A stretch of DNA of 64,000 nt from Gemmatirosa kalamazoonensis (GTDB lineage Bacteria; Gemmatimonadota; Gemmatimonadetes; Gemmatimonadales; Gemmatimonadaceae): positions 558,001-622,000 of the forward strand of contig NZ_CP007129.1 in NCBI RefSeq assembly GCF_000522985.1, read 5' to 3'. A program made the translations under genes and the position numbers. The notes under the pieces were generated by a model. That model did not search any database, was not told the DNA's origin, and worked only from the letters and a program-made list of their open reading frames with translations. This document shows, piece after piece, positions 43,750-52,864 of this stretch. Numbering within the stretch: the stretch's first letter is position 1; each line of letters begins with the position of its first letter.

Positions 43750-44079
43750 TTAGGCGGCCCGCCGAGGTTGTGCACCGAGCGCGGCGCCCGCGGTGGCGCA
43801 GCCGGCGAGGACGACGGCGACCGCCCCGACCCCGAACGGGGCCCGCGCTCCGAACAGGATCGCGACGACCGCCGCCGCGCCGGTCGCCGCCGCGAGCGCC
43901 GCGCCGACGGCGGGCCCGCGGCCCCAGCGCGCCGGCGCGGCGACCACGACCAACCGCGCCACCAGCGTCGCGGCGAGCGCCATGCACAGCATTCGCAGGT
44001 CGTGCCGCACGCTCAGCGCCGCGATCGCGCCGGCGACGAAGGGCGCCGCGGTGAAGAGCAGAGCGAGGAGGCGTCGCAT
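43750..44079 (-). CDS. Small integral membrane protein
   Basis: A 109-residue protein with four hydrophobic helices (LLALLFTAAPFVAGAIAAL, MLCMALAATLVARLVVV, AVGAALAAATGAAAVVAILFG, VGAVAVVLAGCATAGAALGA) and an Arg-rich end. No family recognised. ATG 44079, preceded by GAGGAGGCG, was preferred to an in-frame start at 44181 that adds an Arg-rich stretch. It is in line with the ParB-like gene downstream (9 bp apart). Confidence 0.5.
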   Translation of the reverse strand: MRRLLALLFTAAPFVAGAIAALSVRHDLRMLCMALAATLVARLVVVAAPARWGRGPAVGAALAAATGAAAVVAILFGARAPFGVGAVAVVLAGCATAGAALGAQPRRAA

Positions 44080-44202
44080 GGCTCGAGAGAGTCCTGGTGG
44101 ATCTCGGCGCTTCGGAGACTGCCTAACGCGCTCGCACTCCCTGGAACGCCGCGTTGGCGTCGCCCGCTTCGCCAGTTGCAACGACCCGTCCCGCGCCCCG
44201 CG

Positions 44203-45090
44203 CTACTGCGGCGTCTTCAGCGGATCCTTGCTCCGCTCGTAGAACTCGTTCTGCAGCCGCAGGCTCTCCTGGTCCGCCTTCACCGCGCGGATCGACTGCA
44301 CGATCGCGTTGATCCAGTTCTTCGCCTCGAACTCGCCGAGCTCGCGCGACGCGACCGCGCCCTCGCCGGCGTAGTGGTTCGGGAACCGCGCGTACCACCA
44401 GATGCCGGTGTAGAGACCGTCCGGCAGCTTCGCGCGCCCCTGATCGGCGCCCGACTCCTGCGCCGCCCGGTCCAGATGCACGAGGTCCGGACGCACGATC
44501 AGGCTCATGGACGTCTCGCTCTCGCCGGCGTGCATGTCGCCCGCCCGGCTCGACTTGTGCTGCGGCTCGCCGGGGCCGCTGCGCGCGAGTCCCTGCACGT
44601 AGGTCACGTAGTCGTGCGGCGTCTCGAGCTGCGACTGCGCGAAGTACGGGAGCAGGCTGTTGTTGCCGCCATGGCCGTTCACGATGATGATCTTCTTGCA
44701 GCCGTTGCGCGCCATCTCGTCCGTCGTCTCCTGCAGCAGCTGCAGCTGCAGGCCGCGGCTGTACGCGATGGTGCCCGGCTCGTGCTTCGCCTCGAAGATC
44801 TGGCCGAAGTAGTACTCGGGAAACACCACGGCGTACTCCTGCTCGGCCGCGTGGAGCGCCGCGTAGCGCGCGCTGAGCAGGTCGTTGCCCAGCGGAAGGT
44901 GCGGCCCGTGCTTCTCCAGGATGCCGAACGGGAGCAGGCACGTCCCCTGCGCGCGCGTGATCGCGTCGCGGAAGTCGGCCGCGGTCAGCTCCTCCCAGTG
45001 CACGGAGAGCTTGGCCGGTGCCGCAGGTTGCTGCGCGCCGGCGATCGACGCGACGAGCAGAGCGATGAAGAGCGATGACGGGGTGCGCAC
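44203..45090 (-). CDS. Exported creatininase-family amidohydrolase
   Basis: A 295-residue protein with a signal peptide (SLFIALLVASIAGAQQ) and creatininase motifs: LLPFGILEKHGPHLPLGND, FGQIFEAKHEPGTIAYS, IIIVNGHGGNNSLLPYF and HAGESETSMSLIVRPDLV. These carry Glu, His and Asp metal ligands. The family cleaves amides or lactam-like rings; the substrate is not predictable. The GTG start at 45090 follows GGAGGACAC. Confidence 0.87.
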   Translation of the reverse strand: MRTPSSLFIALLVASIAGAQQPAAPAKLSVHWEELTAADFRDAITRAQGTCLLPFGILEKHGPHLPLGNDLLSARYAALHAAEQEYAVVFPEYYFGQIFEAKHEPGTIAYSRGLQLQLLQETTDEMARNGCKKIIIVNGHGGNNSLLPYFAQSQLETPHDYVTYVQGLARSGPGEPQHKSSRAGDMHAGESETSMSLIVRPDLVHLDRAAQESGADQGRAKLPDGLYTGIWWYARFPNHYAGEGAVASRELGEFEAKNWINAIVQSIRAVKADQESLRLQNEFYERSKDPLKTPQ

Positions 45091-45202
45091 GTGTCCTCCG
45101 CAGCGGGTGTGCGGCTGATTGTAGCAGACGGTCGCCAGCGGGGCGAGCCGCGGCGTCGGCGCCGTCGGACCGATGGGCACCCGCGTCAGCTGCAACGATC
45201 CG

Positions 45203-45742
45203 TCAGGTGACGGCCTCGCTCGTGTCCGGCTTCGGCAGGCGCGCGCGCAGCCAGCGAATCTGGCCGCGATGATTGACCTCGTCCTCCGCGACGTGGAACC
45301 ACGCCCAGTGCGCGTTGATCGCCGGCGCCGGCCCCACGGAGCGCTCGAGCCAGTCGTCGTCGCGCGCGGCGAGCGCCTCCAGCGTGCTCCGACGCGCCGC
45401 CGCCAGCGCGTCCAGGTAGTGCTCGAGCGGCTCGCCCCGCAGCGCACGTCGCCCCGCGGCGCCGAGCTGCAGGGCCGTCGACCACTGCGCCTGCTCCTGC
45501 GCCGAGAGGAGCCGTGCCTCGAACGTCAGCACCTGGTACGAGCGCTCGACCGCGGCCATGTGGGCGAGCAGCGCGCCGATCGAGTTGCTCTCGGCGTCGT
45601 GCAGGTGATCGAGCTCGGGGATGGTCAGACCCCGGACGGCGGCGAGCGTGGTGGATCGCGCGTAGCTCAGCATGCCGACCAGCCGTCCGATCGTCGGCGT
45701 GTAGCCGGCGATCGGCTCGATCCGCAGAGGCGAGGGAAGCAT
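45203..45742 (-). CDS. DinB-family protein
   Basis: A 179-residue four-helix-bundle protein. Three possible metal-binding His are in IGALLAHMAAVERSY, HWAWFHVAEDEVNHRGQIRW, which fits the DinB/DUF664 pattern; related proteins bind bacillithiol or similar thiols, or have unknown function. It is 11 bp downstream of the VOC gene in the same direction. Confidence 0.82.
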   Translation of the reverse strand: MLPSPLRIEPIAGYTPTIGRLVGMLSYARSTTLAAVRGLTIPELDHLHDAESNSIGALLAHMAAVERSYQVLTFEARLLSAQEQAQWSTALQLGAAGRRALRGEPLEHYLDALAAARRSTLEALAARDDDWLERSVGPAPAINAHWAWFHVAEDEVNHRGQIRWLRARLPKPDTSEAVT

Positions 45743-45753
45743 CGACCGATTCG

Positions 45754-46191
45754 TTAGGCCGCGGGCGGGTCCTCCGCGCCCGTGGACGGCTCGTCCGGCG
45801 CCGGCTCCCACAGCTCGAACCGGTTCCCCTCCGGATCGGCCGCCCAGCCGAAGCGACCGTAGCCCGCGTCCTCGATCTTCTCGGAGACCCACCCGCCCGC
45901 CGCCCGCAGCTGCTCGAGCATCGCGTCCAGGTTCGCCACGCGGTAGTTGATCATCCACCCGGCCGTCCCGGTGCCGAAGTACGTCGTGTCGGCCGGGAAC
46001 GCCGACCACACCGTCTGCACCTGCGCCCCGCTCGCGTCCCGGCCGTCCGGCCCCGCCTCGAACACGGCATGCGTCTGCCCCGCGCCCACCTCGACGCCGA
46101 GGTGCTCCCGATACCAGGCCGCGAGCGCGACCGGGTCGCGTGCCTTGAAGAACACGCCGCCGATGCCGGACACCCGAATGCGGTCGGTCAC
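45754..46191 (-). CDS. VOC-superfamily (glyoxalase-like) protein
   Basis: A 145-residue protein with two beta-alpha-beta-beta-beta units: VSGIGGVFFKARDPVALAAWYREHLGVEV and NYRVANLDAMLEQLRAAGG... with DPEGNRFELWEP at the end. The Glu in RFELWE is the usual metal ligand; the first ligand His is not at the standard place, so its chemistry is unclear. The TAA stop lies in a GCCTAACG motif (45753-45759). Confidence 0.85.
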   Translation of the reverse strand: MTDRIRVSGIGGVFFKARDPVALAAWYREHLGVEVGAGQTHAVFEAGPDGRDASGAQVQTVWSAFPADTTYFGTGTAGWMINYRVANLDAMLEQLRAAGGWVSEKIEDAGYGRFGWAADPEGNRFELWEPAPDEPSTGAEDPPAA

Positions 46192-46333
46192 TGCATCTCC
46201 CGTGTGAACGTGTGAGCCGCCTAACTCCGGCGGTGAACTTGCAGGCGCCCCACACGCGCTGCAAGCACGAAGGTTCGAGTGAAGGTCCGCCGTCGCGTTC
46301 CCCGGCGAATCTGCATCGAGGCACGACGACCCG

Positions 46334-49084
46334 TTAGGCCTCTCCGTCGCGACGGTCGCTGCCGCTGCGGCGCTCCTCTTCCGTGCGCCGCTCGTCGTGC
46401 GTGCGACGATCCACGCCCTCGCCCGTCGGCCCGTCGGCGCGACGCAGCACGACGATGAACGTCGAGCCCTTCCCCACCGTGCTCCGCACGCGCAGCTCGC
46501 CGCCCATGCCGCGCGCGAGGTCGCGGCTGATCGCGAGGCCGAGCCCCGTGCCGCCCGCCTCGCGCGTCAGCTCGCTCCGCACCTGCACGAACGGCTCGAA
46601 GATGGTGTCCAGCTTCTCCGCGGGCACGCCCACGCCGGTGTCGCAGACGCGCAGGTACGCGCGGTCTTCCGGCGGCGCCGCGTCGGGACGCGCATCCCCC
46701 GCGTCGACGGCGTCGTCCTCGACCAGCTCCACCGTGATCCGCCCCGGCGCCCCGCCGCGCCCGGACGGCGTGAACTTCGCCGCGTTCGACAGCAGGTTGA
46801 TCAGGATCTGCGCGAGCTTCTCCTTGTCGGCCCACACGGGCACCGGCGGCCGTCCCACATCCTCCGGCAGCCGCACCTCGAGCGCGAGATCCCGGGCGGC
46901 GATCTGCGGCCCTACGATCGCCAGCACGTCGTGCACCACGTCGGCCACGAGCACCGGCCGGACGTCGTACTCCACCCGACCGCTCTCCAACCGCGCGTAG
47001 TTCAGCACGTCGTTGATGAGGCCTAACAGATGCCGCTGCGCGCGCGTGATGCGCTCGAGCGCCTCGCGCTGCGCGTCGCTCACGGGTCCGTGCAGCCCGA
47101 GCGCGATCAGCTCCGCGTGCCCCGCGATCGCGTTCAGCGGCGTGCGCAGCTCGTGGCTCATCGTCGCCAGGAACTGGCTCTTCGCCTGGTTCGCGTCCTC
47201 GGCGTCGGCGCGCGCGCGCTCGGCCTCGCGGTAGAGCCGTGCGTTGTCCACCGCGGTCGCCGCGCGGTGGGCGAGATCCTCGGCGAGCGCGCGGTCCGCC
47301 TCGTCGTAGCGCCGGCCCGAGTCCGCCATCACCAGCGTGAGCGCGCCCAGCGTCATGCGGCGCGCCACGAGCGGCACGACGATCGCCGCGCGGAAGCCGA
47401 CCTGCCGCAGCAGCTCGAGCTCCTCGGGCGTGCGCGCCACGGCGGCGAGCAGCTCGTCGGGGATGTCGGGATAGAACTCCGTCACGCCCTCGCGCAGCAC
47501 GCGCGGCAGCCCGGTCGGCTGCGACCAGTCCTGCGGGATGCGCTGCTCCAGCTCGCGCGCCCACTCGACCTTCGCCGGATCCTCGTGCGCGACGGCGAGC
47601 CGCTGCACCGCCGGCGGCCACGGATCGCGCGCGCCTAACGGTCGCGGCTCCACGAGCACGTCCACCGCGCACCAGTCGGCGAGACGCGGCACCGCGGCGG
47701 CGGCGAGCGCACGCAGCGTCGCCTCGTAGTCGAGCGACGCGGCGAGCAGCCGGCTCGCCTCGGCCAGGAACGCGCTGGCCTGCCGCGCGCGGCGCTCGGC
47801 CTCGTACGCGCGTGCGCGCTCGAGCGCGAGGCCGCACTGCCCGCCGAGCGTGGCGAGGAAGGCGCGCGTCGCCTCGTCGAACTCCACCGGGCGGAGGAAG
47901 CTCGCGCTCAGACCGGCGATGACCCGACCGCCGCTCACGATCGGGATCGCGGCGAACGCCTCGTACGCCGCGCCGGCCGAGTCGGCGTCGGGGTACAGGC
48001 GCCGCCACTCGTCGCGCGAGCCGACGAGCTGCGGCTCGCGCGTCACGACCGCGTCGGACAGCGGCCGCCCCGGGTGCAGCGGGAAGCGCCGATACTTCGC
48101 GACGAGCGAGTCCGGGTAGCCGACCGTGCGCACGATCTCGAGCTCGGCCCGCTGCGGCGCGTCTGGCGTGTCGGGCGCGTCGGCGAGCGTGTGCACGAGG
48201 GCCAGCGCGCCGGCATCGGCGCCGATCGCGGCCAGGCCGTCGCGCAGGATGACGGCGGCCACCTGCTCGGGCGTGACGGCGGTGCTGAGCCCCGCGGCCA
48301 CGGCGAGCAGTCGCAGGTCGCGGTCCGCCGCGCGCTGCAGCTGCGCGTTCGTGTGCTCGAGCTCCTCGGCGAGCGTCTGCGCCTCCTCCATCTGGTGCTC
48401 GAGCTCCAGCGCCTGCTCCTGCAGCTGGTGCGCGTACGCCTCGGACTCGGCGTGGGCCTCGCGGAGCTGGTCCTCCACCTGCCGCCGCGTCGCCGCCGCG
48501 GACAGCACGTTCGCGATGCCCTGCAGGAAGTGCAGGTCGTCGCTCGTGAAGCGCCGCCGCCGGGCCGTGTGCGCGCCGAGCACGCCGTACGAGCTGCCGC
48601 CCGGCCCGTAGAGGATCACGCTGATGCCGCTCACGACGCCGTGCTCGCGCAGCAGCGGCGGATCCTCGAGCCGCGCCTCGGTGCGCAGGTCGTCGACCAC
48701 CACCGGCGCGCGCGTCAGCAGCGCGTACCCGGCCTGCGACTCGCGGCCCACGTGAATCGTCGCGTTGCCGACCACGCCCTCCCGCCACCCGACCCCGGCG
48801 ACGATGCGCGCCGTCTGCCCGTCGGGGAGCAGCTCCAGGATCTTCACGAACTCGACGTCGAGCGCGTCCGCGACCGCCTGGGCCGCCTCCTGCCGCAATC
48901 CCGAGAGGCTGAGCCCAGCGAGCGCCCGGACGCCCAACTCGGCGACCGCCGCCTGCTGGCGCGCGCGCAAGCCCGCGCGATCGTCCGCCCGCTCGTGGTC
49001 GGCGTCGGGCGCCCGACCGGCTCCCGGCACGGTGTCCACTGAGTCGTCCTCCCGATGGGAGCTGGTCGGGCGGCGGTGATGCAC
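46334..49084 (-). CDS. Hybrid-less sensor histidine kinase with three GAF domains
   Basis: A 916-residue cytosolic kinase. GAF 1 (about 55-200), a coiled coil (about 200-250), GAF 2 (about 260-440) and GAF 3 (about 455-620) are followed by HisKA with FLATMSHELRTPLNAIAGHAEL (His near 643) and HATPase_c: LINLLSNAAKFTPSG, VCDTGVGVPAE and GGTGLGLAISRDL. There is no receiver or membrane helix, so it senses a soluble or gas ligand. A strongly charged tail (RRTHDERRTEEERRSGSDRR) follows. The TAA stop lies in a motif (46333-46339). No adjacent regulator; the receiver at 168 could be a partner. Confidence 0.9.
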   Translation of the reverse strand: MHHRRPTSSHREDDSVDTVPGAGRAPDADHERADDRAGLRARQQAAVAELGVRALAGLSLSGLRQEAAQAVADALDVEFVKILELLPDGQTARIVAGVGWREGVVGNATIHVGRESQAGYALLTRAPVVVDDLRTEARLEDPPLLREHGVVSGISVILYGPGGSSYGVLGAHTARRRRFTSDDLHFLQGIANVLSAAATRRQVEDQLREAHAESEAYAHQLQEQALELEHQMEEAQTLAEELEHTNAQLQRAADRDLRLLAVAAGLSTAVTPEQVAAVILRDGLAAIGADAGALALVHTLADAPDTPDAPQRAELEIVRTVGYPDSLVAKYRRFPLHPGRPLSDAVVTREPQLVGSRDEWRRLYPDADSAGAAYEAFAAIPIVSGGRVIAGLSASFLRPVEFDEATRAFLATLGGQCGLALERARAYEAERRARQASAFLAEASRLLAASLDYEATLRALAAAAVPRLADWCAVDVLVEPRPLGARDPWPPAVQRLAVAHEDPAKVEWARELEQRIPQDWSQPTGLPRVLREGVTEFYPDIPDELLAAVARTPEELELLRQVGFRAAIVVPLVARRMTLGALTLVMADSGRRYDEADRALAEDLAHRAATAVDNARLYREAERARADAEDANQAKSQFLATMSHELRTPLNAIAGHAELIALGLHGPVSDAQREALERITRAQRHLLGLINDVLNYARLESGRVEYDVRPVLVADVVHDVLAIVGPQIAARDLALEVRLPEDVGRPPVPVWADKEKLAQILINLLSNAAKFTPSGRGGAPGRITVELVEDDAVDAGDARPDAAPPEDRAYLRVCDTGVGVPAEKLDTIFEPFVQVRSELTREAGGTGLGLAISRDLARGMGGELRVRSTVGKGSTFIVVLRRADGPTGEGVDRRTHDERRTEEERRSGSDRRDGEA

Positions 49085-49302
49085 GAAGACAGGACCGTCG
49101 CGACGGAGCGTGTGACGGGTGAGCGAGCGGACCGCACGGGATGCTGCGCCCGGCGCAACTTCGAGGCCGCGTCGTGGTGATCCACCCTACACGATCGCCC
49201 CCAGCGTCGGAACCGGCCCCTTGCGTCTCGTCCGAGGAAAATGCACGCTCGCGCACCGGCATCAGCCCGCAGGTGCACGCCAGCCCTTCATCCGGAGGCG
49301 CC

Positions 49303-50211
49303 ATGCGTCGGTCCCTGTGCTCCCTCGTCACGCTCGTCGGCGCGCTGTACTCGATGGCCTGCGCCGGCGATGCGACACCCACGGCCCTGTCGCCTGCGCC
49401 GTCGCGCCCCGCCCTCTCGAGCGGCGTGCCGGACCTCAGCGCGCCGCCGGATCTCATCGTCGACTCGAAGGCGACGCAGAACAACTGGGTCACCCGCGTC
49501 GAGGACTTCCCGGCGGACTTCTGCAGCGTGATCGAGGGCGGCGTCACGCCGGGCACGCACACCGTCATCCGCTTCACGGTCACGACGCCGAACATCGGCA
49601 AGGGCGACGTGTTCGTCGGCAGCCCGCTCGCGCACATGGACCCGAACGGCGACGGCGATTTCTCCGACCAGGACGGGCTGTTCGAGTTCGCGTCGTGCCA
49701 CCAGCACTTTCACTTCCAGCACTACGCCACGTACAAGCTGATCGGCGCAGACGGTCAGGTGTGGAAGGCGGCGAAGCGCGGCTTCTGCATGCTCGACACC
49801 GACCCCTACAACGTGAACAACGGCGACGGCACGTGGACGTACCGGAGCTGTGGCACGCTCACGCGCGACGGCTTCCAGGGCGTGAGCTCGGGCTGGGCCG
49901 ACACCTACGTGTTCAAGTTAGGCGGGCAGTACTTCGTGCTCGACGGCGGCGACGGACAGCCCGTCGTCCCACCCGGCGTGTACACGATCCAGGTCGAGGT
50001 GAACCCGGCCTTCGCGCCCGACAGGCGAGGCAACTGCCCGCGGGTGAAGGACCCGGCGACGGGCCTCTGCCACAACTTCGCCGAGGCGCGCTACGACAAC
50101 AACGTCGGCTCGGCCACGGTGATCATCACCGACCACCCGGGGCGCAGCGGCTACGGCCCGCTGAAGAACGACAACTCGAAGATCACGAAGGAGGACGAGA
50201 TCGAGAAGTGA
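49303..50211 (+). CDS. Lysyl-oxidase-like lipoprotein
   Basis: A 302-residue exported protein. The signal ends in SMACAG, a lipobox. The body shows a lysyl oxidase copper-like motif FASCHQHFHFQHY with HxHxH spacing, then KRGFCMLDTDPY, GVYTIQVEVNPAF and C-terminal Asn/Asp-rich repeats. An EF-hand-like loop DPNGDGDFSDQDG is present. The family uses copper and a Lys-Tyr quinone; I cannot confirm the crosslinked pair. It is divergent from the kinase and its last 29 bases overlap the convergent gene. SD GGAGGCGCC. Confidence 0.82.
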   Translation: MRRSLCSLVTLVGALYSMACAGDATPTALSPAPSRPALSSGVPDLSAPPDLIVDSKATQNNWVTRVEDFPADFCSVIEGGVTPGTHTVIRFTVTTPNIGKGDVFVGSPLAHMDPNGDGDFSDQDGLFEFASCHQHFHFQHYATYKLIGADGQVWKAAKRGFCMLDTDPYNVNNGDGTWTYRSCGTLTRDGFQGVSSGWADTYVFKLGGQYFVLDGGDGQPVVPPGVYTIQVEVNPAFAPDRRGNCPRVKDPATGLCHNFAEARYDNNVGSATVIITDHPGRSGYGPLKNDNSKITKEDEIEK

Positions 50212-51486
50212 CGCGATCCGCCGACGCCGGCTTCTTCGACGGGTTCTTCGACGGCGTCTTCGGCTTCTCCGACGGTGGCTCGGGCTTCGGGTGGCTCATG
50301 CCGGGCATCGGCGGCATGCTGTCGGGCGACACCGCGCGGTGCGCGCTGTCGCCGGGCTCCGCGCCGTGCCGCATGCCCCGCATGTCGGTCATCTCGCCGT
50401 ACGGCATGCTCACCATGTGGCCGGTGCGGTCGTCGTGGTGCATCACCGCACCGTACGTCACGGTGGGCGTCGGAAGCTGCGACATGAAGCCCACGGCCGG
50501 CCCGCCCATGTTCTCGATGCCCATCTCGCGCGCCATCGTGCGCCACGCGTCGACGCTCGCCATCACGAGCGTCGTGTCGTCCCGGAAGCGCCGCGCGGCG
50601 AGCAGGATCTCGGCCCGCTTCGCGCGGCGGGGCACGGCGGGGTTCGCGAGGATGTCGCTCACCACGTCGTGCATCGAGTGCAGGTTGTCGAAGATGATCG
50701 CCGCCTCCGGGTAGCGCGTCGCGAACGTGGGCGCGACCGCGGCGGTCATCGGCATCTGGTACGGCAGCGTGCGCGGCGGATCCGCGAGCATCTGCCAGAA
50801 GCGCGCGACCGTCGCGCGCACGCCGGCCTGCCGCTCCGCCGAGCCGCGGCCGACCACGAGCGGCTCGTAGAGGCCGATCTGCATCCAGTGGTAGGCCCAG
50901 ATCAGGCCATTGAACTTCGGGTACGTCTTGCGGAACGCGAGCGAGTACGGTTGCTCCTGCATGAGCACCATCGACTTCGGCTTCGAGCTGAACGCGAGGT
51001 CCGGTCGCGTCCTGTAGTACGCGAGCAGTCGCGCGACCTCGCGGTCCTTCGCCGCGTCGTCGAGGCGCTCGTCGGCGAGGACGTCGTAGAGCTGGCGGTG
51101 GAGGATGTGCGCCCAGTCGAACATCGCCTTCGCCTCGGGCGCGAGCTTCGCGTACTCGACCTCGATCGCCTGCTCGGCCAGCGGCACGCGCGGCGGGCGG
51201 ATCAGCACACGCGTCGTGAGGACGTCGTACTGCGTCTCCTCCAGCAGCGACGCCGGCGCGTCGGGCTTCGTCCACAGCGTCTCGTACAGGATCGCGTGGC
51301 CGTAGTCGAAGCCGTTGAACAGCCGGTCGGCGCCCTGATACTGGTTGCGGAAGTACCAGTTGTGCGGCGCCTGGAGGTAGAACGTCTCGTACGTCGTCGA
51401 CCACTGCGCGCGCGCGCGGGCGACGCGCCGCTCGCGGCCGCGCCTAACGCGGAGAGGGCGACGGACAGCAGTCGGCGGGTGCGCAT
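50183..51486 (-). CDS. Exported His/Met-rich protein, reading frame shifted at a GC tract
   Basis: The signal peptide MRTRRLLSVALSALGAAASG starts at 51486 in one frame. The conserved-looking body QWSTTYETFYLQAPHNWYF and on lies in another frame and has no start codon before 51208. The frames meet in a (CG)n tract near 51404-51420, and removing one GC unit gives ...ASPARA-QWSTTYE, a perfect signal cleavage. The body (about 400 residues) is an unknown family with WAYHWMQIGLYEPLV and IIFDNLHSMHDVV and a C-terminal metal-looking MHHDDRTGHMVSMPYGEMTDMRGMRHG (given in parts). Its start overlaps the upstream beta-barrel gene (TGATG). Confidence 0.7.
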
Positions 51487-52304
51487 CAGCGGGCGCTCCA
51501 CGGCAGGCCGAACGCCCATGCCCCGCCGGCGGTGAGAGACCAGGCGGGGTCGTCGCCCGTGAGACGCCGTCCGACGCCGCCGTCGATCGCCCAGCGCGGC
51601 GTGAGCTGGTAGCGTGTGCCGACGCCGGCGTGCCATTCCACGTCGGCGCCGTCGTGCAGCGGCCTGCGTGCGTACACCTCGCCGGTGACCAGCATCGAGC
51701 GGAGCGGGAACGTCCTGTCGATCGCCGCGCCGGCGAGCCAGCGCGAGACCTCGACGGCCCGCGCGCCGGCGGCGGCGGCCGTCGCCGCGCGGCCGAACGT
51801 GTACTGGCCGTTCGCGTGCACGCGGGCCCAGCGGAACGTCTTCGTCGCGATGCCGGTGAGCGACGAATACACCCGGTCGGGCCCGAGCGCGCCCGCCGGC
51901 AGCAGCAGGTCGCCGCGGATGCCTAACGCCGGCAGCCTCGTCTCGACGTTCAGGTTGTGGAGCACCGACACGTCGATGCCGGCGAGGCTCGTCGTGTGCG
52001 TGCCGAGCCCGCCGTCGACGTAGACGAGCGGCGCGCCGACTTCGAGCTGGGTCCGCGGGAGCACGCCGAGCGCGATCTCGGGCTCGAGCCCCCAGCGATA
52101 GACGCCGCCCTTCGCGCGCTCGAGCCGCAGCGGCGCGGCCTGCAGCTCCACGCCGCGGCGCTCGATCGCGTACGCGTCCTCGATGCGCACGGGGCGGCCC
52201 GCGTCGGTGTTGTAGTAGTCGGTCTGCGCGAGCGCGATGCCCGGCACCGCCCCCGCGACGAGCGCGGCGCCGAGCGTGCGGCGCGCGCGTGAGATGGTGG
52301 TCAT
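51486..52304 (-). CDS. Putative outer-membrane beta-barrel protein
   Basis: A 272-residue protein with a signal peptide (LGAALVAGAVPGIALA). Many alternating hydrophobic strands follow with a final aromatic-rich strand (SLTAGGAWAFGLPWSAR), typical of bacterial outer-membrane barrels. There is no known family. A DYYNTDAGRPVRIEDAYAIER start resembles hypothetical proteins near metal-efflux genes. It precedes the His/Met-rich gene with overlapping stop/start and follows a His-rich gene, suggesting one small metal-related operon. Confidence 0.6.
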   Translation of the reverse strand: MTTISRARRTLGAALVAGAVPGIALAQTDYYNTDAGRPVRIEDAYAIERRGVELQAAPLRLERAKGGVYRWGLEPEIALGVLPRTQLEVGAPLVYVDGGLGTHTTSLAGIDVSVLHNLNVETRLPALGIRGDLLLPAGALGPDRVYSSLTGIATKTFRWARVHANGQYTFGRAATAAAAGARAVEVSRWLAGAAIDRTFPLRSMLVTGEVYARRPLHDGADVEWHAGVGTRYQLTPRWAIDGGVGRRLTGDDPAWSLTAGGAWAFGLPWSAR

Positions 52305-52421
52305 GCGACTGCCTCGATACGTCCCGAGTCTGCGCGCATCCCGGGGCCGCGGACGCGGCGGGGCTGCGCGCGGTGAGCGTCGGCCCCGCGCTCCGGTTGG
52401 GTCACGGAGCGCGGCGCTCGC

Positions 52422-52790
52422 TCAGGCTCGCGGCGGCGGCGGCTCGGGTGCGGCTCGCGCGGAACGATGCAGGTGCTCGTCGGCGACGACGATCCGCGTG
52501 CGCCCGGCCGTGAGCGTCACCGCGAGCTCCGAGGTCTCCGCGGATGCCGCGGCGACGGTGCACCCGTCGGCGACCGCGCACGGCGCGCCGTCGTGCTGGT
52601 GCCGCGGCGCATCCTTCGGCGCGTGCTCGCCGTGATGCGCGGTGGACGCCGCGTGCGCGTGCGGCATCCGATCGCCATGCTCGGCGGCGCACGCGGCGCA
52701 CCCCATGCCGCCGAGCACGGCGACGTGGAGGATCAGCAGCTCGAGCGCGAGCGCGACGAAGCGGCGGGAGCGTCTCACGAGGGAAGTCAC
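52422..52790 (-). CDS. His/Cys-rich exported small protein (DUF2946-like)
   Basis: A 122-residue protein. An N-terminal hydrophobic segment (FVALALELLILHVAVLGGMG) is followed by CAACAAEHGDRMPHAHA, a run with many His (STAHHGEHAPKDAPRHQHDG) and later CAVADGC. The layout resembles DUF2946 proteins found near copper genes. The GTG at 52790 was chosen. It is first in line with the beta-barrel and His/Met-rich genes, so a shared role in metal handling is plausible but unproven. Confidence 0.55.
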   Translation of the reverse strand: MTSLVRRSRRFVALALELLILHVAVLGGMGCAACAAEHGDRMPHAHAASTAHHGEHAPKDAPRHQHDGAPCAVADGCTVAAASAETSELAVTLTAGRTRIVVADEHLHRSARAAPEPPPPRA

Positions 52791-52864
52791 CACGTGCAAG
52801 GTACACGCTTTCCGCGCGCGGTGGCCGGCGTAGATTGTCGGCCCCATCGGCTCCGGAGCGACGC

